Source: Deltaproteobacteria bacterium (lineage in GTDB: Bacteria; Desulfobacterota; Binatia; UTPRO1). From it: a stretch of 34,706 nt of DNA. A program made the position numbers and the translations under genes. Shown here one piece after another: positions 23,452-31,523 of the stretch (its first letter is position 1; each line of letters opens with the position of its first letter). Below the pieces are notes generated by a model, which was not told the DNA's origin, searched no databases, and saw only the letters and a list, made by a program, of their open reading frames with translations. The DNA is taken from NCBI GenBank assembly GCA_005879405.1, contig VBKW01000072.1, positions 1 through 34,706 on the forward strand, read 5' to 3'.

Positions 23452-23487
23452 TGTCGCAGGGTTCTCCGGCGTGTCGCAGGTTCTCCC
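23452..23487. promoter_or_regulatory. Direct repeat upstream of the efflux operon, candidate response-regulator site
   Basis: TGTCGCAGGGTTCTCC (23452-23467) and TGTCGCAGGTTCTCCC (23472-23487) are almost identical, start to start 20 bp apart (two helical turns). OmpR/PhoB regulators bind such direct repeats. The site lies just upstream of the outer-membrane-factor start, in the divergent region shared with the regulator gene. Each copy also contains an SD-like GGAGAA on the minus strand. Confidence 0.45.
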
Positions 23488-23657
23488 TTCCACGGTGCAA
23501 GGTGGATGGCACACTGACAAGGGCGCGAGTGGCGGGATTACGCACTCTTCATGTTGCACGGCCCCGGCGGCTCACGGCCGCCGCGGCGACCATCGGCCTG
23601 ATACCCGCTGGCGCTGCCACCACGTCGGTCGCTACGATGCGTGTCCGAGGACGCGGC

Positions 23658-24323
23658 GTGCACATTCTGCTTCTCGAGGACGATCCCCCGACGGCCGAGG
23701 CGCTGCGCGCCGGGTTCACCCGCTCGGGGTTCGAGGTCACCACGGCGGCATCGGCGGGGGACGCGCTCGCCGCGGTCGCGCGCACCCGCTTCGGCGCCGT
23801 GATCCTCGACGTGATGGTGCCCGGCGGTAGCGGCTACGACGTTCTCGCCGATCTGCGCGCGCGCGGCGACGACGTACCGGTCCTCATCCTGACGGCACGC
23901 GATCGGGTGCCGGAGCGCGTCGACGGTCTCGAGCGCGGCGCCGACGATTACCTGGTGAAGCCGTTCGCGTTCGCCGAGCTGATGGCGCGGCTGCGGGCGC
24001 TGCTGCGCCGTCCCGCCCGCCGCGTCGAGCCGTTCCGTCTCGACGGCCTCGACATCGACCTGCTGCATCGACGCGTGCTCGCCCACGGCCGCCATGTCGA
24101 CCTCACGCGCGTGGAGTTCGACATCCTGCTCGCGCTCGCGGAAGCGCGTGGCGATGCGGTCACGCGCCGCGATCTGCTGGCGACGGTCTGGGGCTACCGC
24201 TTCGAGCCCGGGACGAACGTCGTCGACGTCCACGTCGCGCGCCTCCGTCGTAAGCTCGAGAGCGCCGGCGCGGCGAGCGCGATCCGCACGGTGCGCGGGA
24301 TCGGCTATGCTCTCGACGCCTGA
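23658..24323 (+). CDS. OmpR/PhoB-family response regulator (CusR/CopR-like)
   Basis: 221 residues from a GTG at 23658 (SD gagga, 6-nt spacing), which gives the normal start VHILLLEDD; an ATG at 23637 is in frame. Receiver domain: acidic pocket EDD, phospho-acceptor Asp51 in VILDVMVPGGSGYD, Thr in LILTARD, Lys in DYLVKPFAF. The C-terminal winged helix follows from about residue 130: DIDLLHRRVLAHGRHVDLTR, VEFDILLALAEARGDAVTR, WGYRFEPGTNVVDVHVARLRRKL and RTVRGIGYAL. It overlaps the kinase gene by 17 nt. Location, divergent from a metal-efflux operon, suggests that it activates that operon in response to metal. Confidence 0.95.
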   Translation: MHILLLEDDPPTAEALRAGFTRSGFEVTTAASAGDALAAVARTRFGAVILDVMVPGGSGYDVLADLRARGDDVPVLILTARDRVPERVDGLERGADDYLVKPFAFAELMARLRALLRRPARRVEPFRLDGLDIDLLHRRVLAHGRHVDLTRVEFDILLALAEARGDAVTRRDLLATVWGYRFEPGTNVVDVHVARLRRKLESAGAASAIRTVRGIGYALDA

Positions 24324-25656
24324 TCCGCCGCGGGCGCTCGCGCGGCTCGACCTCCGCCTCGCGCTGCTCCTCGCCGGCGCGACGGCGGCCTTCACGTCGC
24401 TGCTGCTCTGCGGTCTGCTCGCGTACGCGCTCGTCGAGGCGCTCGAGGAGCAAGCCGTGTTGCTCGACGACGCGATCGCGACCATCGCCGCCGCGACGAC
24501 TGCGGCTGACGTCGCCGCCACGCCGGCCGCGATCCACCGTGGCGTCGCGTACGTCGTGACCGACGCCAGCGGCACGGTGATCGCGCGCGCCGGTGCGTGG
24601 CCGCCGAGCGCGTCCGTTCGTCACGAGCCGTCGCTGCGCGCCGCGCTCGGCGCAACGCGCGACGAGTACCTCGTGCACGAGCGCCGTCTGCCGAGCGGCG
24701 CCACGGTGACCGCAGCGCTACCGCTCGCGCATTTCGCGCGCGAGCGCGGCGAGCTCGTGACTCGCGCCGGCGTCGTCATCGTGCTCGGCCTCTGCGGCTC
24801 CGTCGGGCTCGGCCTCTTGGGTGCGCGCCGCGCGCTCCGCCCAATGCGCGCCGCGTTCGCACGGATGGCGGCCTTCAGCGCCGACGTCGCCCACGAGCTG
24901 CGCACGCACGTGAAACGCGTGCTGAACGGCGCCGAGGTCGCGCTCGCGACCACGGACGACATGCACGCGAAAGACGAGGCGCTCGACGCGATCCGTGCGA
25001 GCGCCGAGGAGATGCGGCGCACGATCGAGCAGCTCCTGCTCCTCGCCGCCGGCGAGGAGGGCCGCCTGCCGCTCGCACGCGAGCGCATCGACGTCGCGAC
25101 GCTGGTCGGGGAGCTGGTGAGCTTCTACGCACCGGAAGCGGAACGGCTTGGGAAGACGATCACCTTCGGCGCGGCGCCGCTCGCGGGCGACAGTAGACGG
25201 ACGCTCGATGCGTCGCTCGCGTGCCGCGACGACCGGCCGCTCGGAGAGCCCGTGGTCGGCGACGAGCGGGCGCTCGGGGTGCCCCTCGTCGTCGACGCCG
25301 ACCGGGCGCTCGTCGAGCGCGCGGTCGCGAACCTCGTGGAGAACGCGCTTCGCCACAGCGCCCCGAGGTCGCGCATTCGCGTCGTCGCGGCGGCAGGCGA
25401 CGGTACGATCGCCGTCGCCGTCGAAGACTCCGGGCCCGGCATCGAGCGCGCCGACGCCGAGCGCATCTTCGAGCGCTTCGTGCGCCTCGACGCCGCCCGC
25501 GGCCCGGGTGGCGCCGGTCTCGGGTTGCCGATCGCGCGCATGATCGCCCGCGTCCACGGCGGCGACGTGGCGGTCGCCCCATCGGCCCTCGGCGGCGCGG
25601 CGTTCCGCCTCACGCTCTCCGGGACATCGGCGTCGCGACGGTTCGCGAGCCGGTAG
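24307..25656 (+). CDS. Sensor histidine kinase with an altered H-box
   Basis: 449 residues. Two membrane helices (about 17-42 and 156-178) flank a periplasmic sensor loop. No clear HAMP consensus. The dimerisation helix carries FSADVAHELRTHVKRVL: His about 195 is present, but the usual Pro-Leu after HELRT is replaced by His-Val. N-box NLVENALRHS, G1 DSGPGIE, F-box FERFVR, G2 GGAGLGLPIAR are intact. Between the helical domain and the N-box an extra stretch of 30 or so residues contains a near-repeat, VVGDERAL and VVDADRAL. It overlaps the response-regulator gene by 17 nt, so they form one transcript. Probably a metal sensor; the ligand is unknown. Confidence 0.92.
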   Translation: MLSTPDPPRALARLDLRLALLLAGATAAFTSLLLCGLLAYALVEALEEQAVLLDDAIATIAAATTAADVAATPAAIHRGVAYVVTDASGTVIARAGAWPPSASVRHEPSLRAALGATRDEYLVHERRLPSGATVTAALPLAHFARERGELVTRAGVVIVLGLCGSVGLGLLGARRALRPMRAAFARMAAFSADVAHELRTHVKRVLNGAEVALATTDDMHAKDEALDAIRASAEEMRRTIEQLLLLAAGEEGRLPLARERIDVATLVGELVSFYAPEAERLGKTITFGAAPLAGDSRRTLDASLACRDDRPLGEPVVGDERALGVPLVVDADRALVERAVANLVENALRHSAPRSRIRVVAAAGDGTIAVAVEDSGPGIERADAERIFERFVRLDAARGPGGAGLGLPIARMIARVHGGDVAVAPSALGGAAFRLTLSGTSASRRFASR

Positions 25657-25719
25657 CTCATCCAGAAGAGCAGCGTCAGCACCGCCTGCGGGTAGTGGGG
25701 CACTTTTGTCGCGCCTGGG

Positions 25720-25793
25720 ACTGGGTCAAGTTGCGAGCCAGACGAGGCGCGAGGGTACTGGGCCGAGTTGCGAGCGAGACGAGGCGCGAGGGA
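25720..25793. repeat. Two tandem copies of a 37-bp unit
   Basis: Copies at 25720-25756 and 25757-25793 both read ACTGGG(T/C)C(A/G)AGTTGCGAGC then AGACGAGGCGCGAGGG, with about four differences. They lie in the non-coding region between the kinase and thiolase genes. Confidence 0.75.
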
Positions 25794-25880
25794 AGTGAGC
25801 AGCGCAGGCGTAGCGGAGCTACGCCGAGCAGCGCAGCGACCGAGCAACGAAGTATCGCGACGCAAATCGGCCCAGTACCC
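25753..25880. repeat. Large palindromic intergenic element
   Basis: Twenty-base arms GGGTACTGGGCCGAGTTGCG (25753-25772) and the inverse at 25861-25880 pair with one mismatch. In the middle sits a perfect 8-bp hairpin GGCGTAGC-GGA-GCTACGCC (25807-25825). The element includes the second 37-bp unit. Size and nested palindromes resemble dispersed non-autonomous elements, but only one copy exists in this window. Confidence 0.6.
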
Positions 25881-25935
25881 GCCCGGTTGAACGAGGGCGT
25901 CGCTTCGAGCAGAGTGCAGGCAGGAGGTCCCACCC

Positions 25936-27126
25936 ATGCGTGAAGCCGTCATCGTCGACGCCGTCCGCACGCCGCTCGGGCGCGGCAAGCAGACCGGATC
26001 GCTCTACCCCGTCCACGCCGTCGATCTCGCCGCGAAGCCGCTGCGGGCGCTCGTCGAGCGTACCGGCATCGATCCCGCCCTGATCGAGGACGTGATCATG
26101 GGCTGCGTCAGCGAAGTCGGCGAGCAGGGCCTGAACGTCGGCCGCAACGCGGCGCTCGCCGCCGGCTTCCCGGAGAGCGTCTGCGGCACGACCGTCGATC
26201 GGCAGTGCGGCTCGAGCCAGCAGGCGCTGCACTTCGCCGCCCAGGGCGTGATCGCCGGCGCGTACGACGTGGTGATCGCCGCCGGCGTCGAGTCGATGAG
26301 CCGGGTGCCGATGGGCACCAGCGTCGGCATCGGCGGTCAGCCGTTCGGCCCGACGATGATCCGCCGCTACGTCGACGCCAACCTGTACGGCGCCGGCGGT
26401 CTCGTGCAGCAGGGAATCTCGGCGGAGATCATCGCCGACAAGTGGCAGCTCTCACGCTCGGCACTCGATGCGTTTTCCGTTACGTCGCACCAGAAAGCGG
26501 CGGCGGCGACGCGAAACGGCTGGTTCAAGAACGAGATCGTCCCGGTCGAGGTGCGGCGCGAGGACGGCTCGCGCGAGACGATCGCAACCGACGAGGGCAT
26601 TCGTCCCGATACGTCGCTCGAGAAACTCGGGGCGCTGAAGCCGGCGTTCAAGCCCGACGGCCGCATCACCGCCGGCAACTCGAGCCAGATCACCGACGGC
26701 GCCGCCGCGGTGCTGGTCATGGAGAAGGAGAAAGCGCGCGTGCTCGGCCTCCGACCGCGGGCGCGCTTCCATACATTCGCGCTCGGCGGCGTCGACCCGG
26801 TGATCATGCTGACCGGTCCGATCCCCGCGACGCGTGCGATCCTCGAGCGCTCGAAGCTCACGCTCGCCGACATCGACGCGGTCGAGATCAACGAGGCGTT
26901 CGCGCCCGTCATTCTCGCGTGGGAGCGCGAGGTCGGCGCCGACCTCGAGAAGGTAAATCTGCACGGCGGCGCGATCGCGCTTGGCCATCCGCTTGGCGGC
27001 AGCGGCGCGCGCCTCATGGCGACCTTGCTGAACGTGCTGGAGCGCATCGACGGCCGCTACGGCTTGCAGACGATGTGCGAGGGCGGCGGCATGGCGAACG
27101 CGACGATCATCGAGCGCTTGGACTGA
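25936..27126 (+). CDS. Thiolase (acetyl-CoA acetyltransferase / 3-ketoacyl-CoA thiolase)
   Basis: 396 residues; ATG at 25936 with a good SD (gcaggaggt). All active-site elements are present: Cys91 in VDRQCGSSQQALHFAAQGV (acyl-enzyme), the ESMSRVPMG segment, the substrate loop ITAGNSSQITDGAAAV, NEAFAPV, His351 in GGAIALGHPLGGSGAR, and Cys381 in QTMCEGGGMANA. The enzyme condenses or cleaves acyl-CoAs. Length and ending are those of degradative thiolases. It is followed by an aldehyde dehydrogenase on the same strand after 44 nt. Upstream lies the palindromic repeat region. Confidence 0.96.
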   Translation: MREAVIVDAVRTPLGRGKQTGSLYPVHAVDLAAKPLRALVERTGIDPALIEDVIMGCVSEVGEQGLNVGRNAALAAGFPESVCGTTVDRQCGSSQQALHFAAQGVIAGAYDVVIAAGVESMSRVPMGTSVGIGGQPFGPTMIRRYVDANLYGAGGLVQQGISAEIIADKWQLSRSALDAFSVTSHQKAAAATRNGWFKNEIVPVEVRREDGSRETIATDEGIRPDTSLEKLGALKPAFKPDGRITAGNSSQITDGAAAVLVMEKEKARVLGLRPRARFHTFALGGVDPVIMLTGPIPATRAILERSKLTLADIDAVEINEAFAPVILAWEREVGADLEKVNLHGGAIALGHPLGGSGARLMATLLNVLERIDGRYGLQTMCEGGGMANATIIERLD

Positions 27127-27139
27127 GATCGATACCAAC

Positions 27140-27156
27140 GCGGCGCCCGGCGCCGC
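27140..27156. other. Hairpin between thiolase and aldehyde dehydrogenase
   Basis: GCGGCGC-CCG-GCGCCGC, perfect 7-bp arms, 2 nt before the SD of the next gene. It may trim expression between the two genes or be a processing site. Confidence 0.4.
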
Positions 27157-27170
27157 CAAAGGAGATGGTC

Positions 27171-28598
27171 ATGAAGGAATGCTTGAATTTCTACATCGAC
27201 GGGCAGTGGGTTCCGCCCGTGACCCCGAAGACCCTCGACGTCCTCGATCCCGCGACCGAGGAGCCCATCGGCCGCATCAGCCTCGGCAGCGCCGCCGACG
27301 TCGACAAAGCAGTCGTGGCGGCGCGGCGCGCGTTCGAGACCTTCGGCCGCTCGTCGCGCGAGGAGCGCATCGCCCTCCTCGAGCGCATCATCGCCGCGTA
27401 CCAAGCGCGCCTCGGCGATCTCGCCGAGACCATCTCGCACGAGATGGGGGCGCCGATGTGGCTCGCGAATGCGGCGCAGGCGCCGTCGGGCCTCGCCCAT
27501 CTGGCGCAAGCCCTCGAGGTGCTGCGCTCGTACGCGTTTGTCGAGAACAAAGGCACGACGCGCATCATCAAGGAGCCGGTCGGCGTCTGCGGGTTCATCA
27601 CGCCGTGGAACTGGCCGGTGAACCAGATCATGTGCAAGACGGCGCCGGCGCTCGCCGCCGGCTGCACGATCGTGCTCAAACCGAGTGAGATCGCGCCGCT
27701 CTCGGCGATCGTGGTCACCGAGATCCTCCACGAGGCCGGCGTTCCGGCCGGCGTCTTCAACCTCGTGAACGGCGACGGCCCGACCGTCGGCGCCGCGATC
27801 GCCGCGCACCCCGGGATCGACATGGTGTCGTTCACCGGCTCGACGCGCGCCGGCGTACAGGTGGCGAAGAACGCCGCCGACAGCGTGAAGCGCGTGACGC
27901 AAGAACTCGGCGGCAAGTCGGCGAACATCATCCTCGACGACGCCGACTTGAAGCGCGCCGTCGAGGGCGGCGCGCGGAGCTGCTTCATGAACAGCGGCCA
28001 GTCCTGCAATGCACCGACGCGCATGCTCGTGCCGCGCAAGCGTCTCGCCGAGGCCGCGGCGATCGCCAAGGCGGCCGCCGAGGCGACGACGGTCGGCGAC
28101 CCGCGCACCGAAGGCACGACCATCGGCCCGGTCGTGAGCGAGACGCAGTTCGACAAGATCCAGCGTCTCATCGAAGCGGGCATCAAAGAAGGCGCCGAGC
28201 TCGTGACCGGCGGCCCGGGACGCCCGGATGGCATCGCGCGCGGGTACTACGTGCGGCCGACCGTCTTCGCGAACGTCCGCAACGACATGACGATCGCGCG
28301 CGAGGAGATCTTCGGCCCGGTCCTCTCGATCCTTCCTTACGACACCGACGAGGACGCAATCCGCATCGCCAACGACACGCCCTACGGGCTCTCGGGCTAC
28401 GTGTCGTCCGGCGATCAGGACCACGCGCTGCGCGTCGCCGCGCGTCTGCGCACCGGCAACGTCCACCTGAACGGCGCCGGACCCGACTTCGCCGCGCCCT
28501 TCGGCGGCTACAAGCAGTCGGGGAACGGCCGTGAGTGGGGCGAGCACGGCTTCGAGGAGTTCCTCGAGCTGAAGGCGGTCATGGGCTGCGCCGCATGA
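27171..28598 (+). CDS. NAD(P)-dependent aldehyde dehydrogenase
   Basis: 475 residues; the ATG at 27171 has aaaggag at 6-nt spacing. Standard class I/II ALDH landmarks: PWNWPVNQIMCKTAPALAAG, LKPSEIAP, FTGSTRAGVQVA, Glu245 in QELGGKSANI, catalytic Cys279 in NSGQSCNAPTRMLVP, EEIFGPVLSILPYD, NDTPYGLSGYV and FGGYKQSGNGREWG. It oxidises an aldehyde to a carboxylic acid in the cytoplasm; the substrate is unknown. Pairing with the thiolase suggests degradation of an aliphatic or terpenoid/steroid side chain. The gene ends in front of a strong hairpin. Confidence 0.96.
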   Translation: MKECLNFYIDGQWVPPVTPKTLDVLDPATEEPIGRISLGSAADVDKAVVAARRAFETFGRSSREERIALLERIIAAYQARLGDLAETISHEMGAPMWLANAAQAPSGLAHLAQALEVLRSYAFVENKGTTRIIKEPVGVCGFITPWNWPVNQIMCKTAPALAAGCTIVLKPSEIAPLSAIVVTEILHEAGVPAGVFNLVNGDGPTVGAAIAAHPGIDMVSFTGSTRAGVQVAKNAADSVKRVTQELGGKSANIILDDADLKRAVEGGARSCFMNSGQSCNAPTRMLVPRKRLAEAAAIAKAAAEATTVGDPRTEGTTIGPVVSETQFDKIQRLIEAGIKEGAELVTGGPGRPDGIARGYYVRPTVFANVRNDMTIAREEIFGPVLSILPYDTDEDAIRIANDTPYGLSGYVSSGDQDHALRVAARLRTGNVHLNGAGPDFAAPFGGYKQSGNGREWGEHGFEEFLELKAVMGCAA

Positions 28599-28604
28599 CG
28601 AACC

Positions 28605-28644
28605 GGCGCCGCACGTCTGCGCGGACGCGCCGACGTGCGGCGCC
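28605..28644 (+). terminator. Strong hairpin after the aldehyde dehydrogenase gene
   Basis: Perfect 13-bp arms GGCGCCGCACGTC (28605-28617) and GACGTGCGGCGCC (28632-28644) around a 14-nt loop, 7 nt after the stop. No T-run follows, as is usual in very GC-rich genomes. Confidence 0.75.
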
Positions 28645-28707
28645 CAGCCGCCCGCGCATTCGGCTCGACACTCGTCGCCGCACGCACGAGGCTTCCCCGT
28701 TCACGCC

Positions 28708-29952
28708 GTGACGTCCGTCTCCGAATTCGCCCAGATCGCCTATCCGCAGACGTACGCGGATCCGACGCGACTGCACGCGCTCTTCACCGCGATGCGCCGC
28801 GAGGCGCCGGTCGTGTGGCTCGAGCCCGAAGGCTATCCGCCCTTCTGGGCGGTCACGAAGCACGCCGACATCATCGACATCGAGCGCCAGCACCACCGTT
28901 TCGTGAACGAGCCGCGCGCGGTGTTGCAGACGCTCGTCGCCGAGGCGCGCGCCCGCGAGCTGACCGGCGGCAGCGCCAATCCGGTGCGCTCGCTGGTGCA
29001 GATGGACGACCCCGACCATCGCGCATATCGCGCGCTGACGCATCCGTGGTTCCTCAAGTCGAGCTTGCGCCGCCTCGAGCCGGAGCTCGCGCGCCTCGCC
29101 CGCGAGCTCGTCGATCGTTTGGCGGAGCACGGCGGCAGCTGCGACTTCGCCCGCGACGTCGCCGCCTGGTACCCGCTGCGCGTCATCATGTCGCTCCTCG
29201 GCGTCCCGCCGGAGGACGAGCCGCGCCTGCTCAAGCTCACGCAGGAGATCTTCGGCCCCGAGGACCCGGAGATGCGCCGCGGCGCAACAGAAGCCGAGCT
29301 CATGCAGACGCTCGTCGATTTCGGCGCCTATTTCGACCGGCTGAGCGAGGATCGGCGGCGCGCACCGCGTGAGGATCTCGCGAGCGTGATCGCGAACGCC
29401 GCGATCGACGGCAAACCCATTCCGCAGTTCGAGCGCAACTCCTACTACGTGATCATCGCCACCGCCGGGCACGACACGACGAGCTCGTCGATCGCCGGCG
29501 GGCTGCTCGCACTGCTGCAGAATCCCGACGAGATGGCGCGCCTGCGCGCCGATCCGACGCTGCTCCCCAAGGCCGCCGACGAGATGATCCGCTGGACGAC
29601 GCCGGTCAAGCACTTTCTCCGCACCGCGACCGACGACGCGGTCATCCGCGGGCAGACGATCCGCGCCGGCGATTGCCTCATGCTGTGCTACGCGTCGGGA
29701 AATCGCGACGAGGAGGTGTTCCCCGACCCGTTCCGCTTCCGCGCCGATCGCGATCCCAATCCGCACCTCGCCTTCGGCTTCGGCGCCCACCTCTGCCTCG
29801 GCCGCGTGCTGGCGAAGATGGAGATCGAGACCGTCTTCCGTGAGGTCCTGGCCCGCGTCGACGCGATCGAGCTCGCCGGCACCCCTGCCCTCGTACAGTC
29901 GAATTTCGTGAGCGGCCTGAAGACGCTGCCGATCCGCTACCGCATGCGATGA
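28708..29952 (+). CDS. Cytochrome P450
   Basis: 414 residues from a GTG at 28708. Soluble bacterial P450 with all landmarks: the acid-alcohol pair helix in IATAGHDTTSSSIAG, the ExxR motif EMIRW, the meander segment EVFPDPFRFRADRDPNPHLAF, and the haem loop FGFGAHLCLGRVLAKM with Cys363 as thiolate ligand. Motifs HHRFVNEPRAV and QMDDPDHRAYRAL resemble CYP125/142-type and related sterol or terpenoid hydroxylases, but I cannot name a CYP family. No redox partner gene is close. A strong hairpin separates it from the thiolase/ALDH pair, so it has its own promoter. Confidence 0.95.
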   Translation: MTSVSEFAQIAYPQTYADPTRLHALFTAMRREAPVVWLEPEGYPPFWAVTKHADIIDIERQHHRFVNEPRAVLQTLVAEARARELTGGSANPVRSLVQMDDPDHRAYRALTHPWFLKSSLRRLEPELARLARELVDRLAEHGGSCDFARDVAAWYPLRVIMSLLGVPPEDEPRLLKLTQEIFGPEDPEMRRGATEAELMQTLVDFGAYFDRLSEDRRRAPREDLASVIANAAIDGKPIPQFERNSYYVIIATAGHDTTSSSIAGGLLALLQNPDEMARLRADPTLLPKAADEMIRWTTPVKHFLRTATDDAVIRGQTIRAGDCLMLCYASGNRDEEVFPDPFRFRADRDPNPHLAFGFGAHLCLGRVLAKMEIETVFREVLARVDAIELAGTPALVQSNFVSGLKTLPIRYRMR

Positions 29953-30016
29953 GGCCCACCGCTCGCTCGTACTCGTCCGCTTGACCCCGTACCACCGGCT
30001 GCCAAAGTACGGCGCC

Positions 30017-31510
30017 ATGCTCCGGGATTGCGCGGGCGCACAGCGTCCGCTCGGCGGCGCGGTGGCTCTCGTCCTCGCGATCCTCCTCACGACCGCCGTC
30101 TCCAGTGCGTACGCGTTCGGGCTCGACGACGTCGCCGCGCGCGCCGAGAAGCTCGCCAAAGAGTCGTTTCACGACACCAAGGGGACGGTGCCCGACTGGC
30201 TCCTGAAGATCACCTACGACCAGTGGCGAGACATCCGTTACAAGCCGGCGCAGGCGCTCTGGGCCAATCGCTCGACGCCGTTTCGCGTGCAGTTCTTCCA
30301 TCCCGGGCTCTACTACGAGCGCGTCGTCGCAATGAACGTGGTCGACGCGAAGGGCGTGCGCCCGCTGCCGTTCTCGCCGAGCAAGTTCGATTACGGCTAT
30401 GCCGGGTTCCGCGTCCACTACCCGATCAAAGTCCCGAATCGCCTCGACGAGGTGATCGTCTTTCTCGGCGCGAGCTACTTCCGTGCCGTCGGCGCGAAGC
30501 AGCAGTACGGGCTCTCGGCGCGCGGGCTCGCCGTCGACACCGCGCTGCCGAGCGGCGAGGAGTTCCCATACTTCCGCGAGTTCTGGCTCGTCACCCCCGC
30601 GGCGGGTGCGAAGCGCCTCGAAATCTTCGCGCTCCTCGACAGCCCGAGCGTCGCGGGCGCGTATCGCTTCGTCGTCGCGCCCGGCGAGCAGACGGTCGTC
30701 GCGGTCGAGAGCCGGCTGTTCTTGCGCAAAGCCGTGGAGAAGCTCGGGATCGCGCCGCTCACCAGCATGTTCTACTTCGGCGAGAACACGATCCGGACGT
30801 TTCCCGACTTCCGGCCCGAGGTCCACGACTCCGACGGCCTGCAGATCAACTTCGAGAGCGAGTGGCTGTGGCGGCCGCTCGACAACCCGAAGACGCTCGG
30901 CGTGAACACGTTCCAGGCGCTGAACCCGAAGGGGTTCGGCTTGATCCAGCGTGACCGCGACTTCCGCGACTACGAGGACCTCGAGACCCGCCCCGATCTG
31001 CGTCCGAGCGTGTGGATCGCGCCGCGGCGCGGCTTCGGCGACGGCGCCGTCGAGCTCGTCGAGATCCCGACGGCGTCGGACGTCAACGACAACATCGTGA
31101 CGTATTGGGTGCCGAAAACGCAGGCCAAAGCCGGCGAGCGCCTCGCGTTCGACTATACGATGTGGTGGTACGGCGACGATCCGAAACGGCCGCCGGCGGG
31201 CAAGGTCGTCGCGACCCGGCACGATTACGGGCGGATGGAAAACGTCAACCGTTTCGTGATCGACTTCTCCGGCGGTAAGCTCGAGAAGATCCCGGCGAGC
31301 GAGGTCCTGCGCGGCGTCGTAACGGTGCTGAACGGCGAGGAGGCGGCGACGATCCTCGATCAGCACGTCGTGAAGAATGAGGTGACCGGCGGATGGCGCC
31401 TGAGCTTCCAAATCCGGCCGAAGACGCGCGATCCGCTCGAGCTGCGCGCGTTTCTCGACAAGGGCGGCGACACGCTCACCGAGACATGGTCGTACGCGAT
31501 GACACCGTGA
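30017..31510 (+). CDS. opgG: OpgG/MdoG periplasmic glucan biosynthesis protein
   Basis: 497 residues from the ATG at 30017, which places a signal peptide (GGAVALVLAILLTTAVSSAYA) directly at the N-terminus; a TTG at 29981 is in frame. The mature protein starts FGLDDVAARAEKLAKE and shows the MdoG family blocks: LLKITYDQWRDIRYKP, WANRSTPFRVQFFHPGLYY, FRVHYPIKVPN, FLGASYFRAVGAKQQYGLSARG, EEFPYFREFWLV, SMFYFGENTIR, FRPEVHDSDGLQI and ESEWLWRPLDNP. The family modifies the osmoregulated periplasmic glucan backbone (beta-glucanase-like fold). Thirteen nt separate it from opgH, the usual opgGH arrangement. Confidence 0.96.
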   Translation: MLRDCAGAQRPLGGAVALVLAILLTTAVSSAYAFGLDDVAARAEKLAKESFHDTKGTVPDWLLKITYDQWRDIRYKPAQALWANRSTPFRVQFFHPGLYYERVVAMNVVDAKGVRPLPFSPSKFDYGYAGFRVHYPIKVPNRLDEVIVFLGASYFRAVGAKQQYGLSARGLAVDTALPSGEEFPYFREFWLVTPAAGAKRLEIFALLDSPSVAGAYRFVVAPGEQTVVAVESRLFLRKAVEKLGIAPLTSMFYFGENTIRTFPDFRPEVHDSDGLQINFESEWLWRPLDNPKTLGVNTFQALNPKGFGLIQRDRDFRDYEDLETRPDLRPSVWIAPRRGFGDGAVELVEIPTASDVNDNIVTYWVPKTQAKAGERLAFDYTMWWYGDDPKRPPAGKVVATRHDYGRMENVNRFVIDFSGGKLEKIPASEVLRGVVTVLNGEEAATILDQHVVKNEVTGGWRLSFQIRPKTRDPLELRAFLDKGGDTLTETWSYAMTP

Positions 31511-31523
31511 CGGACGGCTCCGC

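Noticed and set aside
21821-23830. A 669-codon plus-strand frame across the outer-membrane factor and adaptor genes
   Set aside because: Composition is extremely Arg-rich and it is antisense to clear genes; no domain recognisable.
25640-25710. Minus-strand peptide VPHYPQAVLTLLFWMSYRL as a membrane-protein fragment
   Set aside because: Short and without family match; it merges into the antisense of the kinase gene, so I cannot support it as a remnant.
27057-28547. A 496-codon minus-strand frame opposite the aldehyde dehydrogenase
   Set aside because: Antisense of a gene with all catalytic motifs; it has no family features of its own.
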